This document shows positions 33,126 through 43,840 of a stretch of DNA of 64,000 nt, in pieces. Below the pieces are notes generated by a model. That model searched no databases. It saw only the letters and a program-made list of their open reading frames with translations, and was not told where the DNA came from. Numbering within the stretch: position 1 is the first letter of the stretch; each line of letters opens with the position of its first letter. The stretch comes from Asterella californica. Taxonomy: Eukaryota; Streptophyta; Marchantiopsida; Marchantiales; Aytoniaceae. Location of the stretch: NCBI GenBank assembly GCA_036924285.1, contig JAYKYS010000005.1:4898001-4962000 (forward strand), in the 5' to 3' direction. Both the position numbers and the translations under genes were made by a program.

Positions 33126-36100
33126 TGTAGTGTCGCAGGATTACTCCTTTTGCTCATTTAGTATACAAGATATCGTTCCCACAAAGGATTTGCACAAGTA
33201 ACGCTACTCTAAGTTCTAAGATCTGTTCAAACACACAAACACACGGGTTTGCCTAGAAATCCCGTCTTCTCACAAAACCACGCGTCTTCCAGACTCGCCA
33301 AAAGGTGCTCTGGACCTAAACAAACAACTACTAACTAAAATATCACACAACTATTCACAGAGGAGCTCGGGAAGATGCTTCCTGCTTCCAAGTCACTTCT
33401 TTCGGTCTTCTCAGTACCGTCTTCCCGAAGCAATTCTCGGCTTCTGGGAGTTCAACTCAGCTTCTCACACCTCCAGAAGACTTCTCCTGCTTCGCAAAAG
33501 TCGACTAGAATCGGCTGTTACACCTTACTCACTCTCACATTCCAACGGATTAGATTAATCACATGGTGTATGCCCCCTGTAGCCTTCCCAGACATTTGTC
33601 TACGGAAGCGGTCTTCCTGCAGCACTACAACGACATTCATCTTCATGGAAGCTCAATAGAAGTCTCGGAAGCTCACTAGAAGAAGGTAAGAAGATGGGGA
33701 AGATGGGAGAAGATGGGGAAGAAGAGAAAATCCAATCAAGAGAAAAACAAGATGAAAAGGAGCAATTAAGATTCCGACAGTCTTCTAGTCCGGATCTTGA
33801 CTAACAAGCCATTCCTGCTTGTAATAGTTTGGGGAGGAAGACAACAAACGTGCGTACAGTTGCACAGTCTTCTACTTGAGGATGTCGTCTTCTGCTGTGG
33901 GAAGAAGGCTTCTTTCTTCTTCTCTCGCTGCTCCGACTACTCTGTCTTCTGGGATCCCTTACCCATAAGATCGTCCGTATGTAGATCCGAAGTGCTCTAC
34001 TGGACGAGCCAAGCTGCGAATCTGCACAACTGCTGACAGTCACCGCCACTCAAGAAGAACGCTTCTCATGCACAATCGGGAGTGAATCCAAGAAAACCCA
34101 TCACCCAGAAGACATGGACAAAGCTTCTGCACTCAAATCAGCAATCCATTCCCCGAGAAGAAGTCACATTGGCATTGAGAAGCTCACTCCCTCTACTTCC
34201 TGCTCCTACTCCTCGACACACCAGTCTAGCCAACAAGACTACACGAGGATGCCGTTCCCTGCTCCTAGACTGTCAACTACCTCCATCTACATCTTCAAAC
34301 CACTGCTGGTAACGAGCATGCAGACCCCTCCGGTATAATCCCAATCTATTCGTATGTCTCTAACATCATGTGTAGTATGTGTGCGCACAGTATACAACGT
34401 ACTTAGTGCGCCTCTCAAGAGTGTATAATGTGCTATGTGTCCAGTGTATGTAATGTGTCCTAAACTACTCTTCGATCCTACTTATGCCTCTGCCACGAGA
34501 AAACAAAGGGAACCACCACCAGGGAGAGAAAAGCTGCCTCTCCACATGCAAGCGGTTTCCCTTTCCTATTCTTGTGCTTCCTATACTACCACATGGCTGC
34601 CTAACTAAATTTACACTAGAACTGCCATCCCTAAGATAGCATGTTCGGTTCTTTGTTAAGTTTAGAAATGTCAACTTGCCTCCTACGTTTGCTACCTACT
34701 CTGATTGCTCGGAGGCAATCTCTACCTGATCTGCTCCTATTGGAACTACTAACTCGGCTTCTGATAAGCTGGAAAGCCCTGCAATTACCTCGGGTGTCAC
34801 TGAGGTGGCTTCTTCCTCGACATTCGTCGCTGGCTCTGCTGCTACTGTTTCGGCTTCTACTTCTGCTTCGGAAAACGGAAGCGTCTTCTGGGAAGCTGGG
34901 TCGACTTGTGCTTCCTCGCTCTTCTGAGGCACTAATCCAACACTGGAGCCATGGTGACCTCATAGGGGTCCAGGGAAGTCGTTTCCTCCACTCGGAATAC
35001 CTGGGAAGACAGTTCTTCTTCCTGTTTTCCAGAAGACATTAACATTTTATCTTCCGGGGCTTCTTCCGGGATCTTCTCGGCTTTCAACGCTGTCACTACC
35101 AAGTGGACAGCGAGGTCGAACTCCTCCTTCTCCAATTCGGATCCAGTCGATGGGGCTGGGGCTTGGGAAGATGCAGTTGCAGGTGGCGGAATCAAGAGAA
35201 GATCATAGAGTGTCTTCACTCCCTCTATCTGCCGATCCAAATATCTGAACATGCTCTCCTTGCACTCTACCAACATCGTCTTGGACTCATCGTCCCATTC
35301 TCTAGCTAAGGTAAGAAGCTTCCTACCCGCGGTGAAGTTGAACTTCTTCCGAAGCGCTTCCTCCGACTGAACTAACATCTCCTGCGCACGAGCTTCCGCT
35401 GCTTCCTGCTGCGTCTTCTCGGATGCAGTCTGCGCTTCTGCGGCTTCCCGCAGTGCCTTCCATGTCGTCCTCTTCTCTGCAAGGGCGGTGATCTTATCTC
35501 GCACTCGCAGAACCTCCTGGTCACGCTGCTGTAACCGCACCTGCAACTCCTGGTTGCTCTTCCTCAGCTGCGTTAGCTCCTTGGCAGAACCAGCTGCTTC
35601 CGCCTTGTACTTCGCTACGAGCTTCTCCGTGGTGCGGAGGTTGGCTTCCAGCGCTTCTTCCTTCTTCTGGTCTTCTTCCTGCCGCATCAGGGTGCGTAGA
35701 CCGAATCCAGGCTGTAAGGGCTTCTCCTGTACCTTCGCTCTCTTCTCGATCAACTCTATAGCTGGCTGGATCTCTGAGCGGAAGAAGGCACTGAACTCCT
35801 CCAGTCTTCTTCCTGCGGAAGACAGACTCATCTCCACAATCCGATCGGAGGTGTCGACCTTGTCTTCCCGAGGCAAGGATGCCTCTTCCACCACTATGGT
35901 TTTCTGCTTCTGCTCGCGAGAAGAAGCTACTCTTCTCATCTTCCGAGGTGGAAGATCTCTCCTCATGGCAGAAGCGGTCCTCTTTACTGCGCTTCCTCGC
36001 ATCGCAGTAGGAGTATCCATCCATCCTTCGTCTTCTGGAGTCTTCGGAAGACTCCCTGGTGTTGCAGAAGCGGTCTTCTGCGCAGCTCGGGTACTCAAGA

Positions 36101-39029
36101 ACTCCTCCGGTGAGTCGGACTTCGATCTAGAGTGAATGATCGGGAAGGAGATGGTCTTCTTAGGCACGCTCCTAGGACCCATCTTCCTTGGTGGTGTCGC
36201 GTCTTCCGATCCACTGGAATCGTCTTCTCTCACCAGAAGCGTCTTCTGATGAGTATCGAGCCTCAACTGCGACATCAAAGTGGGAGGGGGAGTCATCGCT
36301 GCTGCTCGATCGTCTTCCCCGAGGTCTCCTCTTTCGTCTCCTGCTGCCTTGCTGGTCCATATCTCGTCAACTGATCTGCCGTGAGATCCTCCTTGGCCAC
36401 GTACAGATAACAGAAGAACGGAGTAAGATGTCCTCCTGCCGGGGTACCTAAGTACACCAGCTCCGTCTGCACATAAGCGTGGAAGAACGCGCCCCAGTTG
36501 ATGGGTATCCCTTCCCAGATGGCTTCCAAGAATTCCACGTCCTGGTCTCCAAGGTACCTCGTCTTCTGCGTCTTCCCCTTAGGAAATAGATGAAGGAACA
36601 GCTTCGTCAGAAGACGTTTCTGCGGCTCCCGGTAGGCTTCGACCTTCCATCAGTTTCTTCCCTGTCTATCCTCCAGGAAGAGACAAGCTGTGCTTCCAGG
36701 CACATATCCATTTCCCCGAGATCATGGGTAGGATCTTCTTCTCCAATTCGTACCTCTTGTTCTCTACTTCTGACCTGTGAATAGCCCTCCGCCACCATTC
36801 TGCTGTCCAGGAAGATGGTCTTCCTCGCGCTACTCCTGTCTTCGCAGGTACACGGTTGCGGGACGGTAATGCTGCCCAAACCTCCTCCATAAGACCCTGG
36901 TTTGCGAGGTTCCAATCCCACAGGAAGAAGTCGAGACCCAACTCCTTGATGAAAGCTTTGGCCTTGGTCAGTTCTGCTGCCGATAACACCAACCCTCGAG
37001 GATGCATCGACATACTTGAAACTCTGTTGCACTAAGCCACACGTACTTACTGTGAGCCGAAGGCTCAGTTCTTCCCAAGCTCTCACAGTCTAGCTTCTAC
37101 TCTCAGAAGACGAATCTAGTCTTCCAGAAGACAGTTACTCCGTCTTCCGGGATCCTAACAGTGCTTCCTAAATAGCTCTCGTCTTTCGAGCTATATCTAA
37201 ACAATCCTAACTAAGCAAGGCCTCGCATGGATTCCTAAGAAGACAACCCACCTTGAATTACATCCTACTTCCTATCAGAAGATACAAGATTTGTGAGAAG
37301 TAGAATGCATAACAGGTTCAGAAGATGGTTGCGGGCTCCTGCGGTGATAGTGACATCTGGGAAGACTCCCGAGACAGCTTCCGATTCAATATCTTTCTCG
37401 GAAGACCTCCCAAAGCCAGGCTTCCCTTCACTGGTCTCATCTATCTTCTGCTTCCTACGCAATCTAGACTCAAGACAATTGCACTCTGTTCTTCTGACTT
37501 CTCACCTCTCATACACACTCAGAAGAAGCTTGTTGCATGATGAGAAGACATGACCCTCGACCATTCTCTCCAGATTCTGCCAGCAAGACTTCTCACAACT
37601 CCCTTCTAAGTTTGGGAAGAAGAAGGAATAGGCTGCTATGGGTCAGACAGAAGAGACCAGTAACGGACCCTCACGTCTTTTTGCGCAATCTGCCAGCCTT
37701 TCCAATCTTCTAGTCTCTCTAGGAAGATGTGGATTTGAGAAGCTTGGAAGACCGGGAGGCACATGCCTAGTTCTCGACTTCCAACTTCTCGAAATAACAA
37801 ACAACTCCCCAAGCCACTCGGGATTCGTATCAAGTCTCTCTTAACAAAAAAACAAATCCAATCCACTTCTCGATACGAATTGCATACAGTCGTCTTCCGA
37901 AGACAGTCAGGCTTCCAAAGCGTCTTTCGAAGATGTCCAGTTTACAGAAGCATCTTCCGAAGATGTTCAACTCTTCCGAAGCGTCTTTTGTTCAAAGTTT
38001 CGGGAGTAGAGGGATGGTAGAGTAGGGAAATTGATAGCTGCGATCTCTAATTTGAGGACTATGGATAAGGAAACTCGAATTGCACTCGAGAAGAAGCAAG
38101 AAGATGGCTGTCGAAAATTGGGCAGTGCTTCCGCGCCCAATGTCTCAGAAAGAAAAACGTGGGGAGGGAATTGATCGATCGGGTTGCCTGCAAACAACTG
38201 GGAAAGCACGGGGGATACCAAACAAAAGGCGAGAAGCAGTGGGAAGAAAAGAGAACATGGGAAGAACCTCTACAATCTTTTGTCTTCTTCCTGACCTCCT
38301 CCAGTCTTCTGCGCACTTACGATTTCGACCCCAGCTCCAATGCAATCCCACTAAGATGCTGCTGCTGCCAATGCCTCGCCACTCCTCAATCGAAAGGTTC
38401 CTCCTCTGATTCCTCGCAGCTGCCCTTCAATGTCTTCTTCCGGGAGTCTCAAGAAGACCCCTTCAGCTCGATGCAATTCCTACTCTCAGCGATTTACCCT
38501 CGCCTTCATCCTAGCTGTGAATCAATCCTGGCTTCACTCAATTTCACTCTGCTGCCTTCACTCAACTCGATTTCCTTCCAATTCGATCTTCTAAGCCAAA
38601 GCAACCTCGATGCGGGAAGTGGTAGTGTTCTGCGCTAATGCGCTTCCTCCGCATCTTCTCGCGTAGGTTTAGGGGTTCTCAATCTAGATGACCTACCTGA
38701 CATATCTAACCTACTCGGTGTTAGCTGGTGGGTACACCTACTTCTTTACTTAGAAATACGTGGTTAGGCTTCCGCGGTTGTCATCTTTCGGAAGATACTT
38801 GTCTTTCGTCTTCCGCCATCTTCCGTCTTCGGAAGATACAACTGAGAAGACGCTTCCCGGAAGACGGTCGTCTTCCGAAGAAGTCAACTTCTTATAAAAA
38901 GATCGTAAGATCATCTTCGTTCTAATGAAGCCATAATCTTAAGTAACAATGCTTCTTCAGTTATACAAACAAGTTATTAATCTTAAAAATTTCAAAAATT
39001 CGTGAATCCTGTAAATTGTGGGCACCACA
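33126..39029 (-). repeat. Complete G1 solo LTR, 5.9 kb, carrying an ORF
   Basis: The left end is TGTAGTGTCG at 33126 and the right end is GGGCACCACA at 39029, the exact inverted G1 LTR termini. The 5-bp TSD AGAAA is at 33121-33125 and 39030-39034. It interrupts G2 gag (RRTFLDW is regained on removal). Order in LTR sense: upstream block (39029 to about 37250), short block with TTAGGATTGTTTAGATATAGC, ORF copy E (37013-34696), downstream block to 33126. This copy defines the LTR and proves that the ORF is inside it. Confidence 0.92.
34696..37013 (-). pseudogene. LTR-encoded coiled-coil protein, copy E (full length, frameshifted)
   Basis: This is the reference copy for layout, since the bounding LTR is complete. 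It has MSMHPRG at 37013, then the Trp-rich part (FFLWDWNLANQG, WTAEWWRRAIHR), a frameshift near 36690, DVEFLEAIWEG and GGHLTPFFCYLYVA (near 36450). A second frameshift near 36300 leads into the longest piece (454 codons, 36296-34932), which covers the acidic part, basic patch RRDLPPRKMRRVASSR, a coiled coil of roughly 200 residues (heptad-like Ala/Glu/Lys/Leu), YLDRQIEGVKTLYDLL and the start of the tail. The tail ends EQSE at 34696. In total about 770 codons. There is no signal peptide or membrane segment. I do not recognise the family; a capsid-like, Gag-accessory or chromatin-binding protein are options. Confidence 0.78.
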
Positions 39030-39540
39030 AGAAACGTCCTCCTAATAACTCTCTCTGAATCTTCTTCAAGAAACTTTTCTCGAAGAGAGAAGAGATCGCT
39101 CAAAACTCATCCAGATTCCAAGATTTCTTCTCTGTACATCACTAACTTGGTCCCGCAACTCGGGAATGACAGCTAACTCAAAACTTGCTATCATCTCAGC
39201 ATCAGTAACTCTAACCAGTTACATCGCTCCTCTATACTCACACAGATATCTAGAAATATCTCTACCTTCAAACCTTCTACATCTGTTCACAATAGCTTGC
39301 AAAGTCTTGGCGGACTTTAACTCACCCCCTCCAACGATCAGATGTTGTTGGACCAAGGCCGCAAGCGTCTTCAAGATCTCAGTCGTGTCGAGACCAGATG
39401 CAAATGTCGCTTTAGAAGATGTAGGTGCAGCTGACGATGCAACAGTAGACGTTGATGCTCCAGCCCTAGAGGTAGCAGCAGCACTTCCGCTCTTGCGATC
39501 CATCTCTTCCTTGTATAAGAATCTCAACCTCTGTCTTTCG

Positions 39541-39684
39541 ATTCCTCACCTCACATACACTCTCAGAAGAAGCTTGTTGTGTAAGAGGAAGACATGATCC
39601 TTGACCATTCTCTCTAGATTCTGCCAGCAAGGCTTCTCACAGCTCTCTTCTAGAGTTCAGGAAGAAGAAAGAACAGGTTGCTAT
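39541..39684 (-). repeat. Fragment of a diverged G1-type LTR upstream block
   Basis: About 140 bp match 37505-37640 (CACTCTCAGAAGAAGCTTGTTG ... CTTCTAGAGTTCAGGAAGAAGAA). It sits between the G2 gag start and the terminus of another LTR at 39685. Its ends are not clean. Confidence 0.6.
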
Positions 39685-41060
39685 TGTAATAACCCAGAGA
39701 AACACAAAGTATCGGAAATAGTAAATTAAGGATCGTTCCCACGAAGATACAGTTAACAATTACACAAAACACAGTACTACAACGTCACAATGATAATTCA
39801 GATAGTTTTCTGTTATTTCACGGAATAGAATAATATCCGGATGAGAGTTTAAGTCTGATAAGAAACCAAACCCAAGCAAAACCTGATAAATTGAATACAA
39901 ATAACACTGAAATAGTTCTTTGATCATAGACCCTACCAACAAACATATAAAAGATTCGAGAAGATAGATGTATGAACAAATGAGATAGCAAAATACTGCT
40001 GAAATGTTACTAGTGTTCTTTTGAAAAGACAGAAGAATACAAACTTCACATCAAGGTTCAAAGAATAAGCCCCTACTCTTCCTAAGAAGTGTTCTTCCTA
40101 CTAAATCCTCACTCTTAAGAATCCCACTTATTTGAAGAAGCCAAACTTAAGACGAAGCCACCATGTTCCGAACTCTTCTTACAATTTAACTTATTCTCTT
40201 CCACTTCACAGTAACTAATATGTTCTCAGATTCTTTGAAATGTCCTTCACTTAAAATAGCCCGAAGACTCTCTTCGCCGAAGGTCAACTTCGGAAGTTCT
40301 GCACCAATCAGATTTACACCTGCGACAGCAAACTACGTCTTTCGTAGGTAAATTTGCCTTCGCCCACTTTATTCACACACTCGCTCCGCAATCTCGCGCA
40401 ATCAAAAATTAACTAACAAAAACTGAAAATATGGAAAAGGTAAAATGACTGAAAATCGCATCGCTTATATAGTCCTTCGCCCTAAGATGGCGGATCTCAT
40501 TTCCTACAAAAAGATGATTACATCTAGACCGTATGATCATGACTCCCCACTTGGCGGAATCGTAGTATATACTCTACCTAACTGTAACGTCTGTCCTATA
40601 TTGCATAATGTAAACTTAATCGTCTCCCTATGCTCCTTCAGATCTCTAATGATCCTCTCCGCTATCCTAACTATCCTACTCTTCGCTGAAGGATCTGGCG
40701 CTATCGTTAACTCTGTCCGAAGTCGCTGGAGAAGCTCCGTCTCTGTCGCGTTGAGTTCGGTGACGAAGTATGTCGTCGTCACCTCTTCCACCTTTGTCCG
40801 AAGCTCTTCGTTCTTCGTCTCAGCTATCTCCTTCGCCTTGTAAACCTTTGCGAGCTCCTCATCCTTTGCAGTCAACTGCTCGTCCTTTGTCGCTAGCTGT
40901 TCCAAAATGACATCCCTCTCTGACTTCAAATCGTGAAAGCGTGAAGTCATAAGGTTCAACTTCGTCAAGTACCATGTCTGTTCATGCAACTGTGTTATAA
41001 GCAAAGCCTCTCGCTGCGAAACATACTTCTTGACTTCGGCCGAAGTCTCTGCAAGCTTCG
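39685..41060 (-). repeat. LTR 3' portion of a related family (G3)
   Basis: It begins TGTAATAACCCAGAG, the inverse of a ...CTCTGGGTTATTACA LTR end. It then has AAGGATCGTTCCCACGAAG, resembling GATATCGTTCCCACAGAGG at the same distance from the G1 LTR end. The segment is rich in CGAAG/CTTCG and holds a coiled-coil ORF. The other LTR terminus was not found, so the right limit is a guess. Confidence 0.5.
40537..41004 (-). CDS. Coiled-coil ORF in the G3 LTR
   Basis: The ORF has 155 codons with ATG at 41004, intact. Residues about 20-75 are a strongly charged coiled coil with internal repetition (LEQLATKDEQLTAKDEELAK). A second helical stretch follows (ETELLQRLRTEL) and a basic segment (KSRIVRIAERIIRDLKEHRE). 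It ends in PPSGES, where the G1 LTR protein has a short linker before its tail. It lies about 0.85 kb inside an LTR terminus, the same relative layout as the G1 LTR ORF, but without clear residue-level similarity that I can align by eye. It may be a C-terminal fragment of a longer ORF. Function unknown. Confidence 0.45.
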   Translation of the reverse strand: MLITQLHEQTWYLTKLNLMTSRFHDLKSERDVILEQLATKDEQLTAKDEELAKVYKAKEIAETKNEELRTKVEEVTTTYFVTELNATETELLQRLRTELTIAPDPSAKSRIVRIAERIIRDLKEHRETIKFTLCNIGQTLQLGRVYTTIPPSGES

Positions 41061-41449
41061 CTATCAGCTAAGCTAGGTCTATGCTTGACAAGCTGCCCCC
41101 TAGCTTGGGATGAAATATCACCTTGAAAGAGACGAAAAGTTCCATAATGTAGAGCTCGCCGAGAGGAGCGACTTCGTGCTTTCGTTGCGAAAAAAAACGT
41201 CCTAGGTAATAGTTAGTACGAGTCTTAAGTCATGAAAAATACGAAAGAGGGAAATTTGTCGATTCTAGCTCGTGACTCGGGCTCATGATCTGACAGTGTG
41301 AGTGTGTAGGTGTTCGTGAGTACTATAGTTTTGTCCTCATTCACTAAAAACAAAGTTGTATAGAGAAGTTAGTGTAGGAAAAGCTAGTAAAGACTTTAAA
41401 AAAAATTTCTTCAGAAATAAGGATATGTACAAACGTTGTTTATCTTTTT

Positions 41450-41570
41450 AACGGAAGCAGAGGCCATCCTAGTGATAGGGCACCTGCCTAGGAGGAAAGT
41501 GGTCTCAGGATCAATTCTCTCTGACTTGTGTTTCCTATTCTGGCATGTTGGCCTCCTGGAAAGGAGTCTA
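41450..41570 (+). mobile_element. Possible tRNA-derived SINE head
   Basis: TAGTGATAGGG fits an A box with one mismatch, and GGATCAATTCT about 40 bp later is close to a B box, in a tRNA-like context (GAGGCCATCC ... CTGCCTAGGAGG). No intact cloverleaf or A-rich tail is visible, so a functional tRNA gene is unlikely. Confidence 0.35.
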
Positions 41571-41657
41571 TGTTGGATATGCAACCATGTCTTGCATATC
41601 TAAGGACTGGAGACTAGTATCTTCCTTAATCGTGGGCTTCCTGGCCTAAGCCTCCGC

Positions 41658-41784
41658 ATGCCACCTTGAATATACCATGGGAGATACTTGATGCGCATAT
41701 GGAGGGCTGTAAGTCTTGTGAGGCAGCCCCATAAGTGTAGGGGCTTCGGACATTGGATGGCTTGTGGTATATTCAAGGTGGCAT
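41658..41784 (+). repeat. Perfect 20-bp inverted repeat with 87-nt loop
   Basis: The arms are 41658-41677 (ATGCCACCTTGAATATACCA) and 41765-41784 (its exact reverse complement). No terminal TSD is evident. It could be a MITE-like hairpin, part of an LTR, or a small-RNA precursor. Confidence 0.8.
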
Positions 41785-41824
41785 CAAGATGACATCAAGA
41801 GCACGAGAAACTTTTATTAATTAA

Positions 41825-42105
41825 GGGGTCAGCTTAGCTAAGGGGCTGCTTTGATAAGTAGTTGTATGTATAAGGACAATAAAGGGTCAGCTTAGCTAGG
41901 GGTTTATCTTTTAGGTAAATCAACCTGCATCGGTTTTTTACGGAGACTTATATAGAGAACTGACAGAAGAGAGAGAAGACGCGCGCAGGAGAGAGAGGAG
42001 AGATTTTTGACGATTGAAGATTTTGATGATGGAGTCGACACTGAAATAAAGTTTATTTGAGTCTTGAAAGGCCTATCTATGTATCTGAGTGTTTGATTTG
42101 TATTT
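41825..42105 (+). promoter_or_regulatory. Probable promoter/poly(A) end of the LTR upstream of G2 copy 2
   Basis: TTATATAGAGA at about 41947 is a TATA-like box, and AATAAA at about 42044 is a poly(A)-signal-like site. Both are upstream of the G2 gag start at 42302, the order expected across U3-R-U5. GGGTCAGCTTAGCTA occurs twice (about 41826 and 41885). LTR termini and PBS are not certain. Confidence 0.4.
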
Positions 42106-42301
42106 GATGGACCCAAGAGACAGAATTTTGAGTTATCATCGCCTGCAACAGTCTATTTTCTTCTTGATCGTTCCTCTGATCAATCATAGTCAGGAGGTCC
42201 GTCCTCCTCAAGAAAGACTCTCGTCTCGACATCTGATGCTTCCACTGAGAGTTGAACTCAGGGGTGATTGATTTGGAGAATTGATTAGATTGAGTGAGAA
42301 A

Positions 42302-43840
42302 ATGGATCACGGTGCTGTCGAACAAGGTGTGGCGGCTGCTCAAGGTGCTCCTATTCAAGGGACTCCTAGTCAAGATGGGATTGACTCTCAAGGAGGACCT
42401 ACGGTAGTTCCAACAACAACAGCACATCTTGCTATAGACACATCTCAGATTCTTCAAGCGTTGGCTGTCTTGATTCAACAGCAACCTGCAATTGGAGGAG
42501 CTGAGCAGAAATCCACAAAGACGTTACAAGCAATTGTTGGTCGATGTGGGTGATTTGATGCAAGAGACGTTACTAGGTACCTGCGGGAGTATGTGGGTGA
42601 GTTGGAGCTGGTCAAGGCACCTGAAGTTGAGGTAATTCTGAGCTTTGAGTTAACTGTTGTCCCTGAACTGAGAGAGAAGATGAGAATTTTACAGAGGAGA
42701 CATCTAGGTGGGTGGACTCTGTTTGAACGTGCACTGAGAGAAGAGTTTCTAGAAGATGATTCTGAAAGAGTCATTAGAAGAACTCTCATGGACTGGATAG
42801 AGCATCAGACTGGACGTTCCATGAGATTAAATGAGGTGATTCATGAATTTGAGAAGAGGTACTCTCAGCTTTCTGGTCTAGAGAGGTTGGACGCTGGATG
42901 TTAAGAAGACGGAGTTGTTCTTAGGTGCTCTGGATGAGTTTACAGCAGATAAGTTTTGTTTCATGTTAGCTGATCGTGGAGCTGAAGGGGGAGTTATATC
43001 TGATTGGAGGAGAGTGGAGGAAGTAATATCTACTCTTGGTAGACAACGTCGTGGTAGGATGGCAATGCAGTTAGAAATCTTGCCAGAACAGAGAGTAGCT
43101 CCTTAGGTTCCAATAGTTCCTCCTATAATACCTTAGGCACATATAGTGATTCCTCAAGCACCTGTAGTGTCTATCCCAGCACAGAGAGGACCTAGACAAC
43201 AACAACGACCTGTTGAGAACTGAAATCAGAATAACTTAATTGAAGAGCTCACTCACTAGTTGAGAGATTTGAGAATTGAGATGGCTGATTTGAGGAGAGA
43301 CCAATGACCAGTCGCACCAGGTGCTCGATCTGTAGGAGGAACCTTTACCATGAGATGTATTTGGTGCGACAGCCCAGATCATCTCAGAGGAGACTGTCAA
43401 GACTTAGTGGTTGTCTTGCGAGAGGGTGTAGTCAATTATCAGAACAACAGACTGCATCCAACTGCCACTAGGCAACATCTGAACACATATTTTGAAAGAG
43501 GAGGAATGAGGAGTTCGCTTCCAGCAGTTATTGGTGCGAACACTACAGCCATGACTGCGGGTTCTACAGAAGCTGATGTGTATACTGAGAGAATTGAGGT
43601 GCGCTCAAATCCAACTATGGTTGAGCAAGCTGCTGAGGTCTCAATTGAAATGATGAAGAGAGGTGCGGAAAGCATTAAGAGAGCTACAGGATGGAGAGAT
43701 CCAGTAGATACAACTTCTATTCGAGCGTTTTTAGAAGCGAATTGTGAACAAGATGCCATGGTGGAAGACAAAAGACTACGAGATGCTTCTGACTTAGATG
43801 CAGGAGTACCAGATGACAGTGACCGTTGAAAGGTTACGAG
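42302..43840 (+). pseudogene. gag: G2 gypsy gag (second copy)
   Basis: It starts at ATG 42302 (MDHGAVEQG), after an open but ATG-less stretch from 42281. It is homologous to the minus-strand gag at 39527-30976: SQILQALAVLIQQQPA, FDARDVTRYLREY, FLEDDSERVIRRTLMDW, FEKRYSQLSGLERL, then ADRGAEGGVISDW. The zinc knuckle CIWCDSPDHLRGDC is at about 43354-43395. Breaks: TGA at 42551 where the other copy has an Arg-rich RRF, a frame change near 42900, and further stops between 43106 and 43260. It is a gag precursor of a Ty3-like element, non-functional. Confidence 0.85.

Larger units (their letters stand above)
30976..39527 (-). pseudogene. gag: G2 gypsy gag, split by two solo LTRs
   Basis: The gag reads right to left: the N-terminus is at 39527-39035 (Ala/Ser/Thr-rich start, then ILKTLAALVQQ and RFEGRDISRYL). 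A break follows for the G1 solo LTR. It resumes at 33125-32597 (WVEQQ, LREFDLRYRQLSTLERITLDARRTE, ADRSAEGGVTMDW-type segment), breaks again for solo LTR 31078-32596, and resumes at 31077-30976 with the knuckle CIWCDSPDHFRGDC (CX2CX4HX4C). The gag frame can be followed across both insertion sites. It is homologous to 42302-43400. The end at about 30976 meets pol of the opposite strand. Confidence 0.82.

Noticed and set aside
41450..41540. Functional tRNA gene
   Set aside because: A- and B-box-like words exist but the acceptor and anticodon stems cannot be paired convincingly.
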